Origin: Neurospora tetrasperma FGSC 2508
Lineage: Eukaryota > Ascomycota > Sordariomycetes > Sordariales > Sordariaceae
Length of the DNA: 64,000 nucleotides
Direction of reading: 5' to 3'
NCBI RefSeq assembly: GCF_000213175.1
Contig: NW_009799101.1
Location: 888,077-952,076 of the forward strand
Below are positions 9,187 to 21,131 of the stretch, one piece after another. Under the pieces are notes generated by a model. That model ran no database searches. It was not told where the DNA came from and saw only the letters and a list, made by a program, of their open reading frames with translations. Both the position numbers and the translations under genes were made by a program. The number at the start of each line of letters is the position of its first letter. Positions within the stretch are counted from its first letter, which is position 1.

Positions 9187-11931
9187 CGTGTCGTTGATCG
9201 TGGTTTTTTTATGGCTTATGTTGAAGCTTGTAGACTGGAGAGGGGACCACGGCTCGGAGTTGATAAGAACGGTGCGGGGATGATGAGATCCGGGAATGAA
9301 AACAAAGATGGACGCTTTGGATATGCAATGACGACGAGCGTTGAGAGGAATTTGGGGCAAGCAAGTCTGGCAAGCAAAGCTAGATTAAGCTTATGCGGCG
9401 TTGTGGATATCGTCTGTAGCTGAAGAGTAGCTGGATGTAGAGAGATGGGACAGAGAACAAGAAGGAGAAGGAATCTTCACTTGAGACTGGGTTGAGGACA
9501 GGAGCTTTGAAGAATTATATACCAACTTGGAAGCTTCATCTGTCTGCAAGTGTCATCGCAGACAGGCGACTTCCCCCTTCCCACCACCTCCTACCTCATC
9601 GCCCCCCTTGACCGAGCGTTCCATGTGGTAACGCAGCTTGGGAACGGTGAATAACGTCCGATAACGAAATGGTTACAAGGACATATCGGAATGCGCCTTG
9701 GAGCGCAGCAGAGCACCAGGACAGTGGCGCGCGGGTGCGCGGCCTTCCGCCCCGTGCCCCATGTCCGGGAAGACAAAGACGTTCCCGCGGCGGTTCCTGG
9801 TGGCCCATCCACATCCAGATGTGTTGGTTTGACGGTAAGGAACGGTTAGCTTGCCCTCCTGTCTGTGGGGAAATCAAGTAACGTCGAGCTCCTCAGATGG
9901 GGTGGACCCTCCGGAGTCCGCCGAATGCCACGGGATTTGCATCCCAGAAGGCCCGCTGACGGCCCCTACGAGCTTACGGCCGCAGGAGCACTTCTGTTCC
10001 TGTTTGGACCCTTCTCTGCGCCGCCCAGGGAAGTTTGGCGTTGTCATCAGGTGCTGGATTTTCGAAGGCAGAATTGCTCTGGCTTTTATACTTCGGTTTC
10101 TTTTGCGGTCCTCTTGCCGTATCACCAACGGCCACAGCTCTTGTCGGTTCATACCATGAGATTACGTCCTTTTGCTCGCAACTGGATCTCAAGGTACACC
10201 CATGTGGAGATTGTTCAAATGTCGTTCAACAATGTTTGCATCAACCCGTTAACGAGAGAGGGTTGCACGGCGTTGAAAGTCTGCGGGGTCGGACCGCCGC
10301 AACGCCACAGACGGAGACTCGATTGACATCGTACGACGGCATGGCCCGAGCGCTATGTTTCCCGTCGCTGTCAACAGCATCATCATCATACTATAGGTAC
10401 TATCTATCGGCATATTGATAGTTCTTATCAGAGCCTTATCACTTACACTATGTGTAAGATCTGCTCCTTTGGTTGCGATATTTTGTCAGTTCTCTGCTAG
10501 AATTCTGGGATTCTAGTCAATAGTTCACAGTCGTTTGGTAGGAGAGGCTGGTTAACAAAGCCATCGATATCCAGACCATTCAAGAAAGAGAGCGGGTATA
10601 TGGAGTTTGGGTTTCACTAAAGGCTTACCATGTACTCTGTCTCAGGTAACCAGAACCAATGGCTGATTTATCCTCCAACCTTGGAAGGTTGGAATATCAA
10701 GTCACGGTTTGAGGTCTTGGTCATATCAAATTTGGATCAGCTGCCAAGGATCGACTGTAACTTTACTATACAGTCCATCATTTCCCTTGGTTGAAATCTT
10801 CACCTTCCCAATGTATTGACCAGAGCTCTTACTCCCTGAAACTTTCCAAGCTTGATGACCCGTTTGCAGACGTCAGATTTCTGTTTGTTCATAGAGTGGA
10901 TGGACGCAGCTTGAGCATTTCTATCTCCTCTGTGATCTTTCAAGAGAAGGTATCCTCATCCGAAGAGGCAAGCGCCCACATAACCCTGAGACCATATGAT
11001 GGAAGAACAGCAATGCTATGGACTTTCAGACACCAAAGCCAGAACGTAGCACGAGGTATGGGCAGGGATGTGGAAAATCCTAGCAAGACATAGCCAGCAG
11101 GTATACTTACATATGAGAGTCCGTCCAGTATATTGTAATGGACTGAGAAAAAGCACAAAGAGGACTGGAAGAAGCCATGGCGTAAAATACCCCTTTTGGG
11201 TTAACAGGGCCTGTCAGGGTTATAGGCGTGGAAACTGGGCTTGAGTGGGGGCTCAATTGTTAAGTGGGATCCATCTCCAGGTCCACAGCAGTGCACCGAC
11301 CAGTGTGTATGCCCTGACCGAACATCCAGGACATCGATCCATCCTATTGCAATGACGGCGGTACCCCCGTTGTGATTGTGCGAGAGTGCAGTGCAGTGTA
11401 CAGTCAAGATACAGCCGCATTACAGTATCATATTCCGAAAGGTACCACTTTGGCTACCTGCGTGCGACTACAGCCATCATACCCAACCCCTCAAGGGCGA
11501 CGAACGGCTTTACTAAACGACGCCAGCACATCCCGACGACGGGAGGCGCATGCGACCCCGCTCATCTACCGCGTTCCTCTAGTACCTTTGACGTTCAGTT
11601 GACAACCTGGGAATAGCAACACCTGCAATTGTCCGCCAGCATGACAGACGCGGAGTAGCAAACTGATAGCCTAACATAACCCGCGGAGACCGAGACAAGA
11701 AGACCTCATCTGACTACGAGAGCGACAAGACGAAACACCAGCCTCTCCGGCCGGCGCCCAGGTGGTAACCAAACCACAACTCCTGTTCCCCTCGAGAACG
11801 CCGCCGGGAATCGATGCGCAACAGGACACACAGGGCTCCCCCTCGACTGGCGAATCCGAGTCTGAAAATCCAAATCGAATGCCTGTGACGATAGCGAGCC
11901 CGGAAGCGGAAGCGTCCTGCGTGGAGGACAA
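9187..11931. other. Divergent intergenic region, 2.7 kb
   Basis: Lies between urate oxidase (-) and the TORC2 subunit gene (+). Frames up to 153 codons occur (for example 9865-10326) but overlap on both strands and show no family motif. It presumably holds both promoters and a long leader for the TORC2 gene. A near-consensus purine-regulator site is listed separately. Confidence 0.4.
9911..9924. promoter_or_regulatory. Possible UaY/PCO-1-type site upstream of urate oxidase
   Basis: The sequence CCGG-AGTCCG-CCGA lies 725 bp upstream of the uricase start codon. It differs in one base from TCGG-N6-CCGA, the binding site known for the purine-catabolism activator UaY of Aspergillus (PCO-1 in Neurospora). 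A TGATAAG GATA-type element is also present at 9261-9267. A 14-bp near match can arise by chance, so this is only suggestive. Confidence 0.25.
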
Positions 11932-14900
11932 ATGGCTGGGCCATCCACCATGTTGAACGCATCAGCAAACCCCCAGAACGCCAGATCCTACTCGTCGCAA
12001 CAGCCCGGAACCTCGCAGACTTCCCGAGTGAGCTTCGATCGCGATGGCGTGCAACCCCCGGGTCCCGCCCAGCCCCAGAATGGCGGTCGGAACCTCGCCG
12101 CGTCCGCCGTGAGCTTTGCCCCGCGCGGTACCGCTCTCAACCCGTCGCCCATGCCAGGTAGCTTCAGTTCGGACCTGCGAAGCCAGCTGAACCTCACCCG
12201 TACTGGGTCTCGCCCCGAAATGTATGCCCTCGAGAAGCTGGACGAAAATGCGGACGAGACGCATGACCAACCCCTGTCGCAGTTACGGGAGGAGTTGAAC
12301 CGCGAGATGAAGATCAAGGAGGGGAGCGAGAATATGTTGGAGGCTCTGAATACCAAAAAGCCAAAGCAGGCGAAAGAACAGCGAGCGAGGATCGAGGCCG
12401 AGCTGAACTCTTCCACTCAAAAGATCAAGGAATTGCGTCGCAAGATCACGGCTGCCCAAACCACCAAAGCAACACCGACGACTCCCGTCAGGTCCAGAAC
12501 CACTGCCTTTCTTCAGGATTCGAATGGTATGCGCTCCCCGCCGAGTGCTTCAAGGAGCGGCGCCGGTTCTGATTTTGACGAGCCGACCGAGTCTCCCACG
12601 TACGCCCTTACCGAGCTCCTACAGGCCCTCGAGGTCGATGGCATGACACCGGACTACTATGTTTCGAGGGCAAACAGTTTGGTGGATCTCTTCAAGCGTC
12701 ATCCAACTCTCAAATACGACTTGGTGTGGTCCATTTTTGGCCTTCGCATGCAGGTCATGCTGATGAGCGAAAGTCGCGAAGTCGTTGCTGCAGGCTACAG
12801 GATGATACGATACGCCATTTCTGATATAGCGTCTCTCAGGAGAATTCGTGCCCTGAATACGGATTACCTGGTTACATGGTGCGTTCACTTCTGTCAGTGT
12901 CCATCTCAGTCCAAGACTAACCAAATTCCCCCAGGTCCTTGATCAAAGACCGTAAATCGGACGTCGAGCGTGAGCAGGCTCTCAAGTTTGTTCGCGCCTT
13001 TCTCGATGTCAAAGACGGCGTCAAGGAGATCTCGAGAGCAGTCGTCCGAACCATCGCTGCGATAGCTGAGGAGCCTGATGAGCGGCTACGGCCAATCTGC
13101 ATAGAGACTCTGGCCGAGATTCTTATCCGCGATCCTGCCCTGCTCATATCTGCTGGAGGACTGGCGCCACTGCGCGACGCCTTAGCTGACGGATCATACA
13201 AGGCCTCGGAGAGTTTGACAAGTGCTTTCCTTTACCTCCTGGATGCGCCACAACGACGCAAATACCTTTGCGCCGGTAACGAGTTGGAAATCCTATTCAC
13301 CGCGTTCACCGACGACCTCTCAACCAACGAACGCATTCTCAAGCAGAACTCTAGGGCTGTGGCATCGGCACTTAAGACATGGTCTGGGCTGATGACTTTG
13401 TCCATGTACAACTTTCGTGCCATCAAGTCCATGATTCACAGCATGGTCGTGAACACAGGACCAATACGAGAGACCATCCTCGATCTCCTCTACTCGTTGT
13501 TCCGTATCAAGTCCCCGGCGTGGGCTACCTCTTTTCTGGCCGGTAGGCGACTCACCACTTACGGTAGAGTTACGAATCTCAGGTCTACGTCCACCAAAGG
13601 ATCACATGGCGACTTTGATGATGATGGTGGCGAACAGGATTTTGCTGAGCACTATACCGCACTATTGCTGGCCATCTTCGTCAAGTCTGGCGTGGTACAG
13701 GGCCTCCTAAGGCTGACCCAAGAACTTGACAATCCGCCTGTCAAGCGGAAGGCAACCCTGCTTATAGGAGAGGTTCTCAAACTCGCAAGCCGTCTTCTCC
13801 CACCGTCTGTGAGTAGCAGTCTGCAGATGCTGCCAGAACTGTTCAGCGCTGCCGCCAATCTTAAAGACGAGAAACATTTTATTGCCTCTGGAGTAGTATA
13901 TCAAATAAGCAGCGTCAGCAAGACGCTCTACAGATCATCGCCAACAACATTCACCCCTTCGGTGGTACCATCGAGCAACTCTTTGGATCTGGGGATACTG
14001 GATGACCATCCCAAAAGCAACTCCGCCATCACATTTGATGATGCGACATTCCGACAGCTACTCGTTGATTCACACGTCCTAAGCAGCTCCAACTATGCCA
14101 AATGGAATTGGGACATAATATTGAGGGTAATCGAAGGGCCCCTGACAAGTGGAAAGCGGCTCGAAGAGGCCATAAAAGCATCCAAATTCATAAAGCGTAT
14201 TATGAGCTTCTACCGCCCGTTCAAATACCGGTTCTCGGAGGTCAAGAGCACAAGAAACACGCAAAAGTACGTCAGAGTGGGATGCTCTCTCATGCATACT
14301 CTGTTACAAAGCCCCGAGGGCTGCAAATATCTCTCGGATAACAAACTTCTCAGGCAGATTGCTGAATGTCTGGCACAATGCGACCCAACAAGCGGGTTAA
14401 CAGCACAATATCCAATGTTTGCTCGGGATCGTCTCACAGATACTCTGTGCGGAGGTTACTTTCCCATGCTCGGTATCCTTACCGGGGACCAGAAGGGCAT
14501 TCAGATGCTCGATAGGTGGCGTATCTTCAACATGATGTATCGCATTGTTGACCTGAAACAACGCCCCGACATCATCAAGCTGATGCTTGCAAACTTCGAC
14601 TACTCTTTACATGGCCACCCACGAGTACTCCTTTCCAAGGCCCTAACGGCTGGGACGAAGGACATCCGGATCGACGCCACAAATGCCTTGCGCAAGTATG
14701 CCACGCGGCCAAGGATATCAACGCAGGGCCAGGAACCAAGTGACTCCAAATGGGCCATTCAGCTCCTGGTAACTCAGCTGTATGACCCAGACATTGAAGT
14801 CTGTGCCACGGCTGTGAAAATTCTTGAGAAGGCCTGTAACACCAAGAACAATCTCGAGTACATCGTCGAGTGTCGACCAGCGTTAGATCATCTAGGAGAG

Positions 14901-16610
14901 ATAGGGGCTCCCCTTCTGTTGCGCTTTCTTTCGACCTCGATCGGCTACCACTATCTTGACGGCCTAGACTACATCAGCAACGAAATGGATGACTGGTTTC
15001 TTGGCCGCAACGATTCATACGTCAGCGTCATCGAGGCAAGCCTTGCCCGTTCCTTCCTAGAACACCAAGACGACCATACCAACCGCATCAGTGTCTTCGA
15101 TGACGAGCAAGAAATCGAGGCGGACAGTCATGTTCCTCCACATTTCTACCGCGAGCTCACCCGAACACAAGAAGGCTGCAAGCTTCTGAGGGAAAAGGGA
15201 CACTTTGACGAATTCGCGGCAACAATCCGCGAGTACGGTATGCAGTCAGATGATCCAGAGATGATCGTCAAGGTCAAGGGCTGTCTGTGGGCGGTGGGCA
15301 ATGTTGGTTCCATGGAGCTCGGCGCGCCATTCCTGGAGTCCTGCGACGTCGTAGAACAGATTGTTCATATTGCCCAGAACCACGAGGTGATGAGTCTTCG
15401 TGGCACGGCATTTTTTGTCCTCGGTCTCATCTCGCGTTCCGTCCACGGCCTAGAAATCCTCCTCGAGAACGGATGGGACGCCAACACCAACGTTCTCGGT
15501 AACTCACTAGGCTTCTGTATCCCCTCCGACCTCTCCAAACTCTTTTCTCTTAAACCGTGGCAATACATCCCCGTAACGGCCATCCAGCTGCCCGACAGTC
15601 AAAAGACCGAGACCACCAAGCTTCCCGCCATCCCCTCTCGCCCGCGCTCACAGAGCTTAATCAACGCTATCAAGGAAGAAGAGGAGGAGAAGCAAAAGGC
15701 GGCGGCGGCAGCGACGCAAATGAGCTCCAAACCCGACAACAGCACCGCCACCCAGTCAGCAGGCAACCCACCGCCGGCCGAAGATTTGGCTCCCAGGAAT
15801 GAACTCGATCCGGACCCGACGAACCAGCGCATCCTCGAGCTCATCATCGACCTGGCCAACATGGTCCTCTATCGCCGCTCGCGCGCCGAGCTCCTGCAGA
15901 TCAAAGCCACCAAGAAGGCTGCCGGCTTCAACCAGCCGCAGCTCTTCAGGAAGGTCATGAGCCTGCTCGAGTGCCACCACTACCGCCTGCAAGACCGGAG
16001 CATGATTGTCGGGTTATTCGATAAGTCTGTGATGCGAGTAGTAATCTTCGAGGAAGGTCAGACAACAAGCGGGGAGAGTGAGATGGAAATGGACATGGAA
16101 GAGGACGAGGACGGTGACGAAGACGAGGATTATGGTGATGCGACCATGTCGGCTGCAGGGACGAATTCCGTGAGGGAGGAGGTCGAAGAAGACGAAGTCC
16201 AAGTCCGAGATGGGCGGCGACAAGAGAGTTCCGATGACATTAGGATGGGGATGAGTGAAGACGAGGAGGAGGAGGATGATGAAGAGGATAAGTCGTCCTC
16301 TCCCGCCCTCAAAGAGCGAGATCTCCACCGTCGCGGTGGTCAGCACGGTCATCTCCACCATGGCGGGCTGGAAGAAGCAAGAAGGAGGTATGCCATGAAC
16401 CCGCCACCACGTGGTGTCGTCGGTGTACAACAGGTCGGCGGAATCAGCGGTGGCGGCGGCGCTGTTGTTGGAAGCTTTGGGAGCTCGATAGGTGGCTCAG
16501 GCTCGGTCTCAGGCTCGGTGGACGAGCAACAGAGGACAGAACGACAAAGGAGTATAAGTGACCCGGCGGACTTGGAGAGGCATTCCATGATCAGAGGGCC
16601 GTTTAGGTAG
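11932..16610 (+). CDS. avo3: TORC2 subunit Rictor / Avo3 / Ste20 family
   Basis: Scaffold of TOR complex 2, which phosphorylates AGC kinases controlling actin, sphingolipids and growth at the plasma membrane. Exon 1 is 11932-12878, intron 12879-12934 (56 nt, CTAAC branch, CCCCCAG end), exon 2 12935-16610; 1540 aa. The first about 220 residues are low-complexity, Ser/Pro/Gln-rich, with a charged coiled-coil-like stretch (LREELNREMKIKE) near residue 120. The Rictor N-terminal helical repeats start near 230 and run through GYFPMLGILTGDQKGIQML and RPDIIKLMLANFDYSLHG. The Rictor_V segment (CLWAVGNVGSMELGAPFLE ... RGTAFFVLGLISRS) lies at about 1098-1163. The C-terminus has a Glu/Asp-rich run at about 1365-1437, then a Gly/Ser-rich tail. 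The ATG at 11932 is the first convincing start in frame, but an upstream start cannot be excluded. Confidence 0.93.
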
Positions 16611-19034
16611 CGTGGCGGCTGTAAGGCGGTGATCGCGGTGGGTGGATGCTTTTTTGTTCCAGAGTTGGTGTCGTTTTTTTTTTTTTTTTTTTTTCAGGAT
16701 ATATAACCCTTCGGCGGTCGCGCGAGCATTGGAAGGAGGTCGGTCGGTCGGTCGGTCGGTCGGGCTGGACTGGGCAGGCAGGCAGTCAGGCGTAGAGGAT
16801 ATGTAATATTCTCAATGTCTTCTCGATCCCGTTGGTGTTCATCTTGGCTGTCTATATACAAAGCTAGCTAGATGGACGATATACAGAAGAAATGGGGGCA
16901 TGTGAGCGGATGAGGTGTCAGCGGTCGGTTGGTCGGTCGCTTGGTTGGTTGGTGTTTGTAGAGCGGATGGAGCATATATGGATGGGGTTCCTACACTACA
17001 TAGCGAAGCTGTGATCTCTTTTTTCAAGGTGACGCGTTTTCTAATCTGGATTTTGTCTTCTCTCTTGCATCATGACTTCATCTGAGTGCGACATTAGTGG
17101 CGTTCTTGTTTTTTTCTCGTTGCGATGGGCTGGTCGGTGAGTTGATTCTCTTCTGCTATGTATGCGTATGTGGGCGAGGCAATATGGCTTTTTGCAGGAT
17201 GGACATCTAGGATGAGGTTGGTATGACAAACTCGGCGTCATCCCTTTTAAGTCTTCCATGTTCAGACAGAGAATAGAACAAGCTTCTTCGGGCGTGGTGG
17301 GCGTGTGGGCGGCCCTCTTATGGTAGTTGTTGCATGTTTTCTGACTTGTTCAGCGGTCCGGTGACTTTCTGGGCTGGGTTTACAGCATGAGGCAGGTGAG
17401 ATTGGTGAAGGGCAGGCAGTCTCACGGGCCTCGCACCTTGAGCTCCCTAAGTCTGATATCCCCTCAGTCACACAAGTCGAAATCCGGATCACCTCTATAA
17501 CTCTTCAAGAAATGATGGAAAGGGTAAGCATCGCGTTTCTCTGGTATGAGCTCGCACTGTTTACTGTCTCTCGACATCCCACACGGTACTGATTAAAGAA
17601 ATGGGACCCTGAGATTTGTCAAAACGAAGTGATTTTCTCTCTTTCTAATCGCACACTGCCGAGCTAGATGACCTAAGCTGACTAAGGTATCAATGGGAGG
17701 AGGATTATAGCGGTAGTGTTGGTTGGTGGTTGATAGTTAGAGTACAGAGGAGAAAGTAGGAAGAAGTAAAAGGGATTTGCCCTTCTTTTGCCAAAGCCAA
17801 AGCTTTTTGCAAGATCAGAAGAGGTAAAGCGGTTCCAGAACTGATCCGGTTTCCCAAGTCTTCTTCCCAAACACAAGGTTGCGGATGCTGGCGTGCGTGC
17901 GTGCGTGTATGTTGTGTCAGATTACACTGTACATTGCTGTTGTATGTTGTTTCCCTTCTCCTTTCCACATTGATTGGTGTGCTCTCCCTCTCCTCTGCTA
18001 TCCTCTCTCCTCTCTACCTTTCCCAAGTCCTCCTTTGAACATCCTCGCCTCTTAGATATCGCCATAGCTCGGTTTGATTCGGCGCTTTGGTTGTTTCCCT
18101 CCTCTTCCTGCTCCCCGTTTCGGTCCATGTCCGCGTCTCCTTGCCTTTTCTTAGCAAAGCAGGGTCATGACATGAGCTAGGAAGAGTTGTTGCAAAGTAC
18201 CGATCCCCCAAAAAAGCCAGATGATGATAATTGAGTATAAGACAGACCGCAAACTGCGTGACAACAACCTCGTTCAAACGTGCCTTCACCACTTGATAAT
18301 CCCCATTCACCCAACCATCACCCCCTGTTTTACCCCTTTCCCACAACACCCCAAGCCGGTAGCTGTTCTCCTCGTAGAGAGCTAAAAAGGACAAAAAGCC
18401 CATTTGGGCCGTGATATGACGTATAACAGGTCATATAGCAGCAGACAGGATCAACTCAAACCCGCTGTAGCCCGCACCCGGTACGCCAAGTATGAGGTTA
18501 GGCCATTAACCTACACTTTTGATGCGAGTAAGAAAACATAAATGCATAATAATAAAATGACTGGGAAGACCATTCTCTTCCCGCGTGTACGTTGTTGCAA
18601 AGAATCCCTAGACCAGACAGGTTCGGGCGAGGCAATTGGGGAGAAAAAAAGCAGAAAAAAAAATACAAAAATAGGTAGACCGTTAGGTATTCGAGGACAG
18701 AAGCCAAAAAAAACCGGTATTCCATTTTGACCTCCCTGCACCCACACCAGCCTAACAGCCCGCAATCTCCAACCCCCTTTATGACGCCGATTGTGTAGTA
18801 CGTGATAGCCGTGCTATGCCAATGTAAAATGTGAACCCTGTCGCTCTGGTACTGACAGAGTGCGAGCAAACGGCAGAATAGCAAGGGTGATGAGACATGA
18901 AGAGAAGGGAAATCGTAAAAGACATGATGAGTGCTCAAACCCTCTAATAAGGGGAGCTCGATCATAACAGTCATTTTTAACCACTCTTTCAGTTCTACAA
19001 GAGAACAAAGGGTGTGAAGCGTGTATCGTCATCA
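16611..19034. other. Convergent intergenic region with simple repeats
   Basis: About 2.4 kb between the 3' ends of the TORC2 gene and the FAR1-domain gene. It holds a 21-T run at 16674-16694 and a GGTC tetranucleotide array at about 16738-16763, echoed as GGTCGGTTGGTCGGTCG near 16924-16940. T- and GT-rich stretches follow. No gene or structured RNA is recognised. Confidence 0.4.
16738..16763. repeat. (GGTC)n microsatellite
   Basis: About six tandem GGTC units directly downstream of the TORC2 gene, shortly after a 21-nt T run at 16674-16694. A degenerate second block of GGTC/GGTT units lies near 16920-16950. Simple tandem repeat with no gene content. Confidence 0.85.
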
Positions 19035-19223
19035 TCACTCCTCGTTATCGCTCTGGGCTGCAAATAGATTGGCCTTCGATCGGCGTTCTTCTTGCTGTTG
19101 TCGCGGCTCTTCGTTATTCACGGTCGGTTGTGATGGCGTACTGTGTCGGGCTCGAGGGGCGGGGTTGCCTGGGGTGACCGACTGAGGACCGGCGTGCGTC
19201 TGATGTGATGACGGTCCTTCGCA
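19035..19223 (-). other. In-phase 62-codon coding-like extension beyond the FAR1-gene TAG
   Basis: Directly after the TAG (19226-19224) the same frame stays open for 62 codons to a TGA at 19037-19035. The translation is hydrophilic and protein-like, ending EERRSKANLFAAQSDNEE, with the same Gln/Pro/Asn/Glu bias as the upstream protein. It has no ATG, so it would be missed by start-to-stop calling. It may be joined by an intron removing the TAG: GTTTCT at 19232 to the TCAG ending at 19179 would be 54 nt and frame-preserving, though with a poor donor and weak branch point. It may instead be reached by readthrough, or be recently lost C-terminus. Confidence 0.45.
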
Positions 19224-20237
19224 CTACGTAGAAACCATCATTTGATTCATAGCCAGGCGGCCTGTGTCGTCGTCCATCATGGGCAGGCCGTCCATCGGGT
19301 TGCCGCGCTGCTCCATGGCGTTCATTCGAGCTTCCATACTGTTCAACCGAGTGTCAACAATGTGGCCGCCGCTCATACCACCGTTCGTCATGGGCCCATT
19401 ACCAAGATTTCCGCCTCCCATATTAGCCGTAGGCATGCTCGGGGTGCCCATCGAGGGCACGCCGTTGCCGCCAAGCATCGATGGGCGGCCACTTTCAATC
19501 GCGTCAAGTCGCTTCTCCATGTTGTCGATTCGCGCCAGAATGGTAGAGACATTGGCCTCTAGCCTCTGAAAGCTCGTAGTCTGATCGTGCTGCAACCGGT
19601 CAATTTTGTTGGTGATGCTGCGGATGCTTTGTGCGATGGGGGTGTTTTCCTGTCCTGGCACAGCGGCGGGTATACGCGGCTCATGATTGTGACGAGCCTC
19701 CTGAACTGCGAATCGCCACTGGTTGCCGAGATTGACTTCACAAACCGCCTTCGCGCGCCAGGGGCAGTCAACCTTGCGAGTGCTGGGGTTGCGCTTCTTC
19801 GCGGTGCTGCTGTACTTGACGCCGCCGCGGTCACATACGAGGTCGTAACGCGTCGGTTTGCCCTCACGATAGTTGCTGGCACGCAGCTTGACAACTCCGT
19901 AACCCTGATCCTTGGCAACCTTTTGAACCGAGGCCAGCAAATCCTCAAAGGTGCGATAGATACCCTCAGGTGGCGGGGCCAACGCGGGCGCGGGTGAAGG
20001 GGGGGGCATTGTGGACTGCGCGGTCGAGTTCGTCACGGGTTGCGTCCACCCGGACAGGTTGTTGTAGCCGGCGCTGGAGGTGGCCACGGTGACAGGGGAA
20101 GGGGATGAGTCGTTGGGAGCGGAGTGGTTGGGGTACGTGTTGAAATTGACGCGATCCGTAGTACTCGACGGGGCAACAGACGTACGCTGCTGCTGTTGCT
20201 GCTGTTGGGCCTGTTGGGCCTGCTGCTGCTGCTGTAC

Positions 20238-20270
<33 letters not shown>

Positions 20271-20885
20271 TTGCTGTGCGTGGTGCTGAAGCTGGAGCTG
20301 CTGATGCTGGGAACGCTGCTGATGGTGTTGCTGATGGCTGGCACCGTTATCGCCGGTCAGGTTGCTGAGCGAGGTGAGGCCGGAGTTGTCGGGCTGCGGG
20401 GCGGGGGCGAGAGACGACGAAGGCGGATCGGGGTACTGTTGGTGTTGAGGAGCGTTGTAGCCGTTCATCAAGCCGTCAGGGTCGGCCGGGACCTGGTGGG
20501 ATCTGGTGTCGAGCTGTTGCGATGCAAAGGTGGGAGGTTGAGCCGACACCGTGTCGGGGTGGGCGCGCACGGCCTGCGGATGCTGGTGCTGGTGCTGGTG
20601 CTGCACCTGGACCTGCTGGTGATGGGCTTGGTGTGGGTGAGCACCGGGGTGTGGCTGCTGGACCTGGTGGGTTTGGTGGGCGTGCTGCGAGTGCTGAGGG
20701 ACACCGTGCTGTACAGTGTGCTGGTGCTGGCTCTGGACGGGGTGCTGGCCCCAACCTTGGCTCACCGGGACTACTCCAGGGCCCTGTGCGGCAGCAGCAG
20801 CGCTGGCACCATTTCCGGCGTCAGGGACGCGGGTCGTGCGAGAGGGGCGCTTGCGCGAGCGTTGTGGCTGGGCGTGGGCTTCCAT
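19224..20885 (-). CDS. FAR1-type DNA-binding domain protein with glutamine-rich N-terminus
   Basis: Probably a nuclear DNA-binding regulator. Single exon, 553 aa from the ATG at 20885 (MEAHAQPQRSRKRPSRTTR, a basic stretch with R-K-R that could act as a nuclear signal). An upstream in-frame ATG at 20981 adds 32 residues that look like leader sequence. Residues about 25-300 are rich in Gln, His, Pro and Ala, with a polyglutamine core encoded by 20189-20280. Residues about 305-405 form a FAR1/WRKY-GCM1-like zinc module: YGVVKLRASNYREG, RYDLVCDRGG, CPWRAKAVCE, then ARHNHEP, giving C-x(n)-C-x(n)-H-x-H ligands as in FAR1 and MULE-derived proteins. A coiled-coil-like stretch (IDRLQHDQTTSFQRLEANV) follows. 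In-frame coding-like sequence continues past the TAG (separate entry). I do not recognise an individual named gene. Confidence 0.85.
20189..20280. repeat. CTG/TTG trinucleotide tract (polyglutamine coding on minus strand)
   Basis: Mixed CTG, TTG and CTGTTG units on the plus strand read as CAG/CAA codons in the FAR1-domain gene, giving an almost pure glutamine run of roughly 30 residues broken by a few Ala and Val. Confidence 0.85.
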
Positions 20886-21100
20886 TGGCGACAGACAGAC
20901 AGCAGCGACGGGCTGTCTTTTTGTCCAGCACGAGAAGACGAAAAGAAAGTAAGCAGGACGGCTGGTATAGAGGTACGGCACAGGCTATGCGTGACGGGGG
21001 GGACGCGAGAGCGAGGGACTGCCGTGGATCTCCGTACAGGTTGTACGCACTGGAACGGAACAGGAAGCAGAGCGCGCGGGCGGGCAGATGGAAAGGACAA

Positions 21101-21131
<31 letters not shown>

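Noticed and set aside
9865-10418. Overlapping frames of 127-153 codons upstream of the TORC2 gene
   Set aside because: Two plus-strand frames and minus-strand frames overlap over the same bases and none has a recognisable motif or splice structure.
19189-19232. Very short 36-nt intron option bypassing the FAR1-gene TAG (ending at the first TCAG)
   Set aside because: Below any plausible fungal intron length. The 54-nt alternative remains open and is described as a candidate only.
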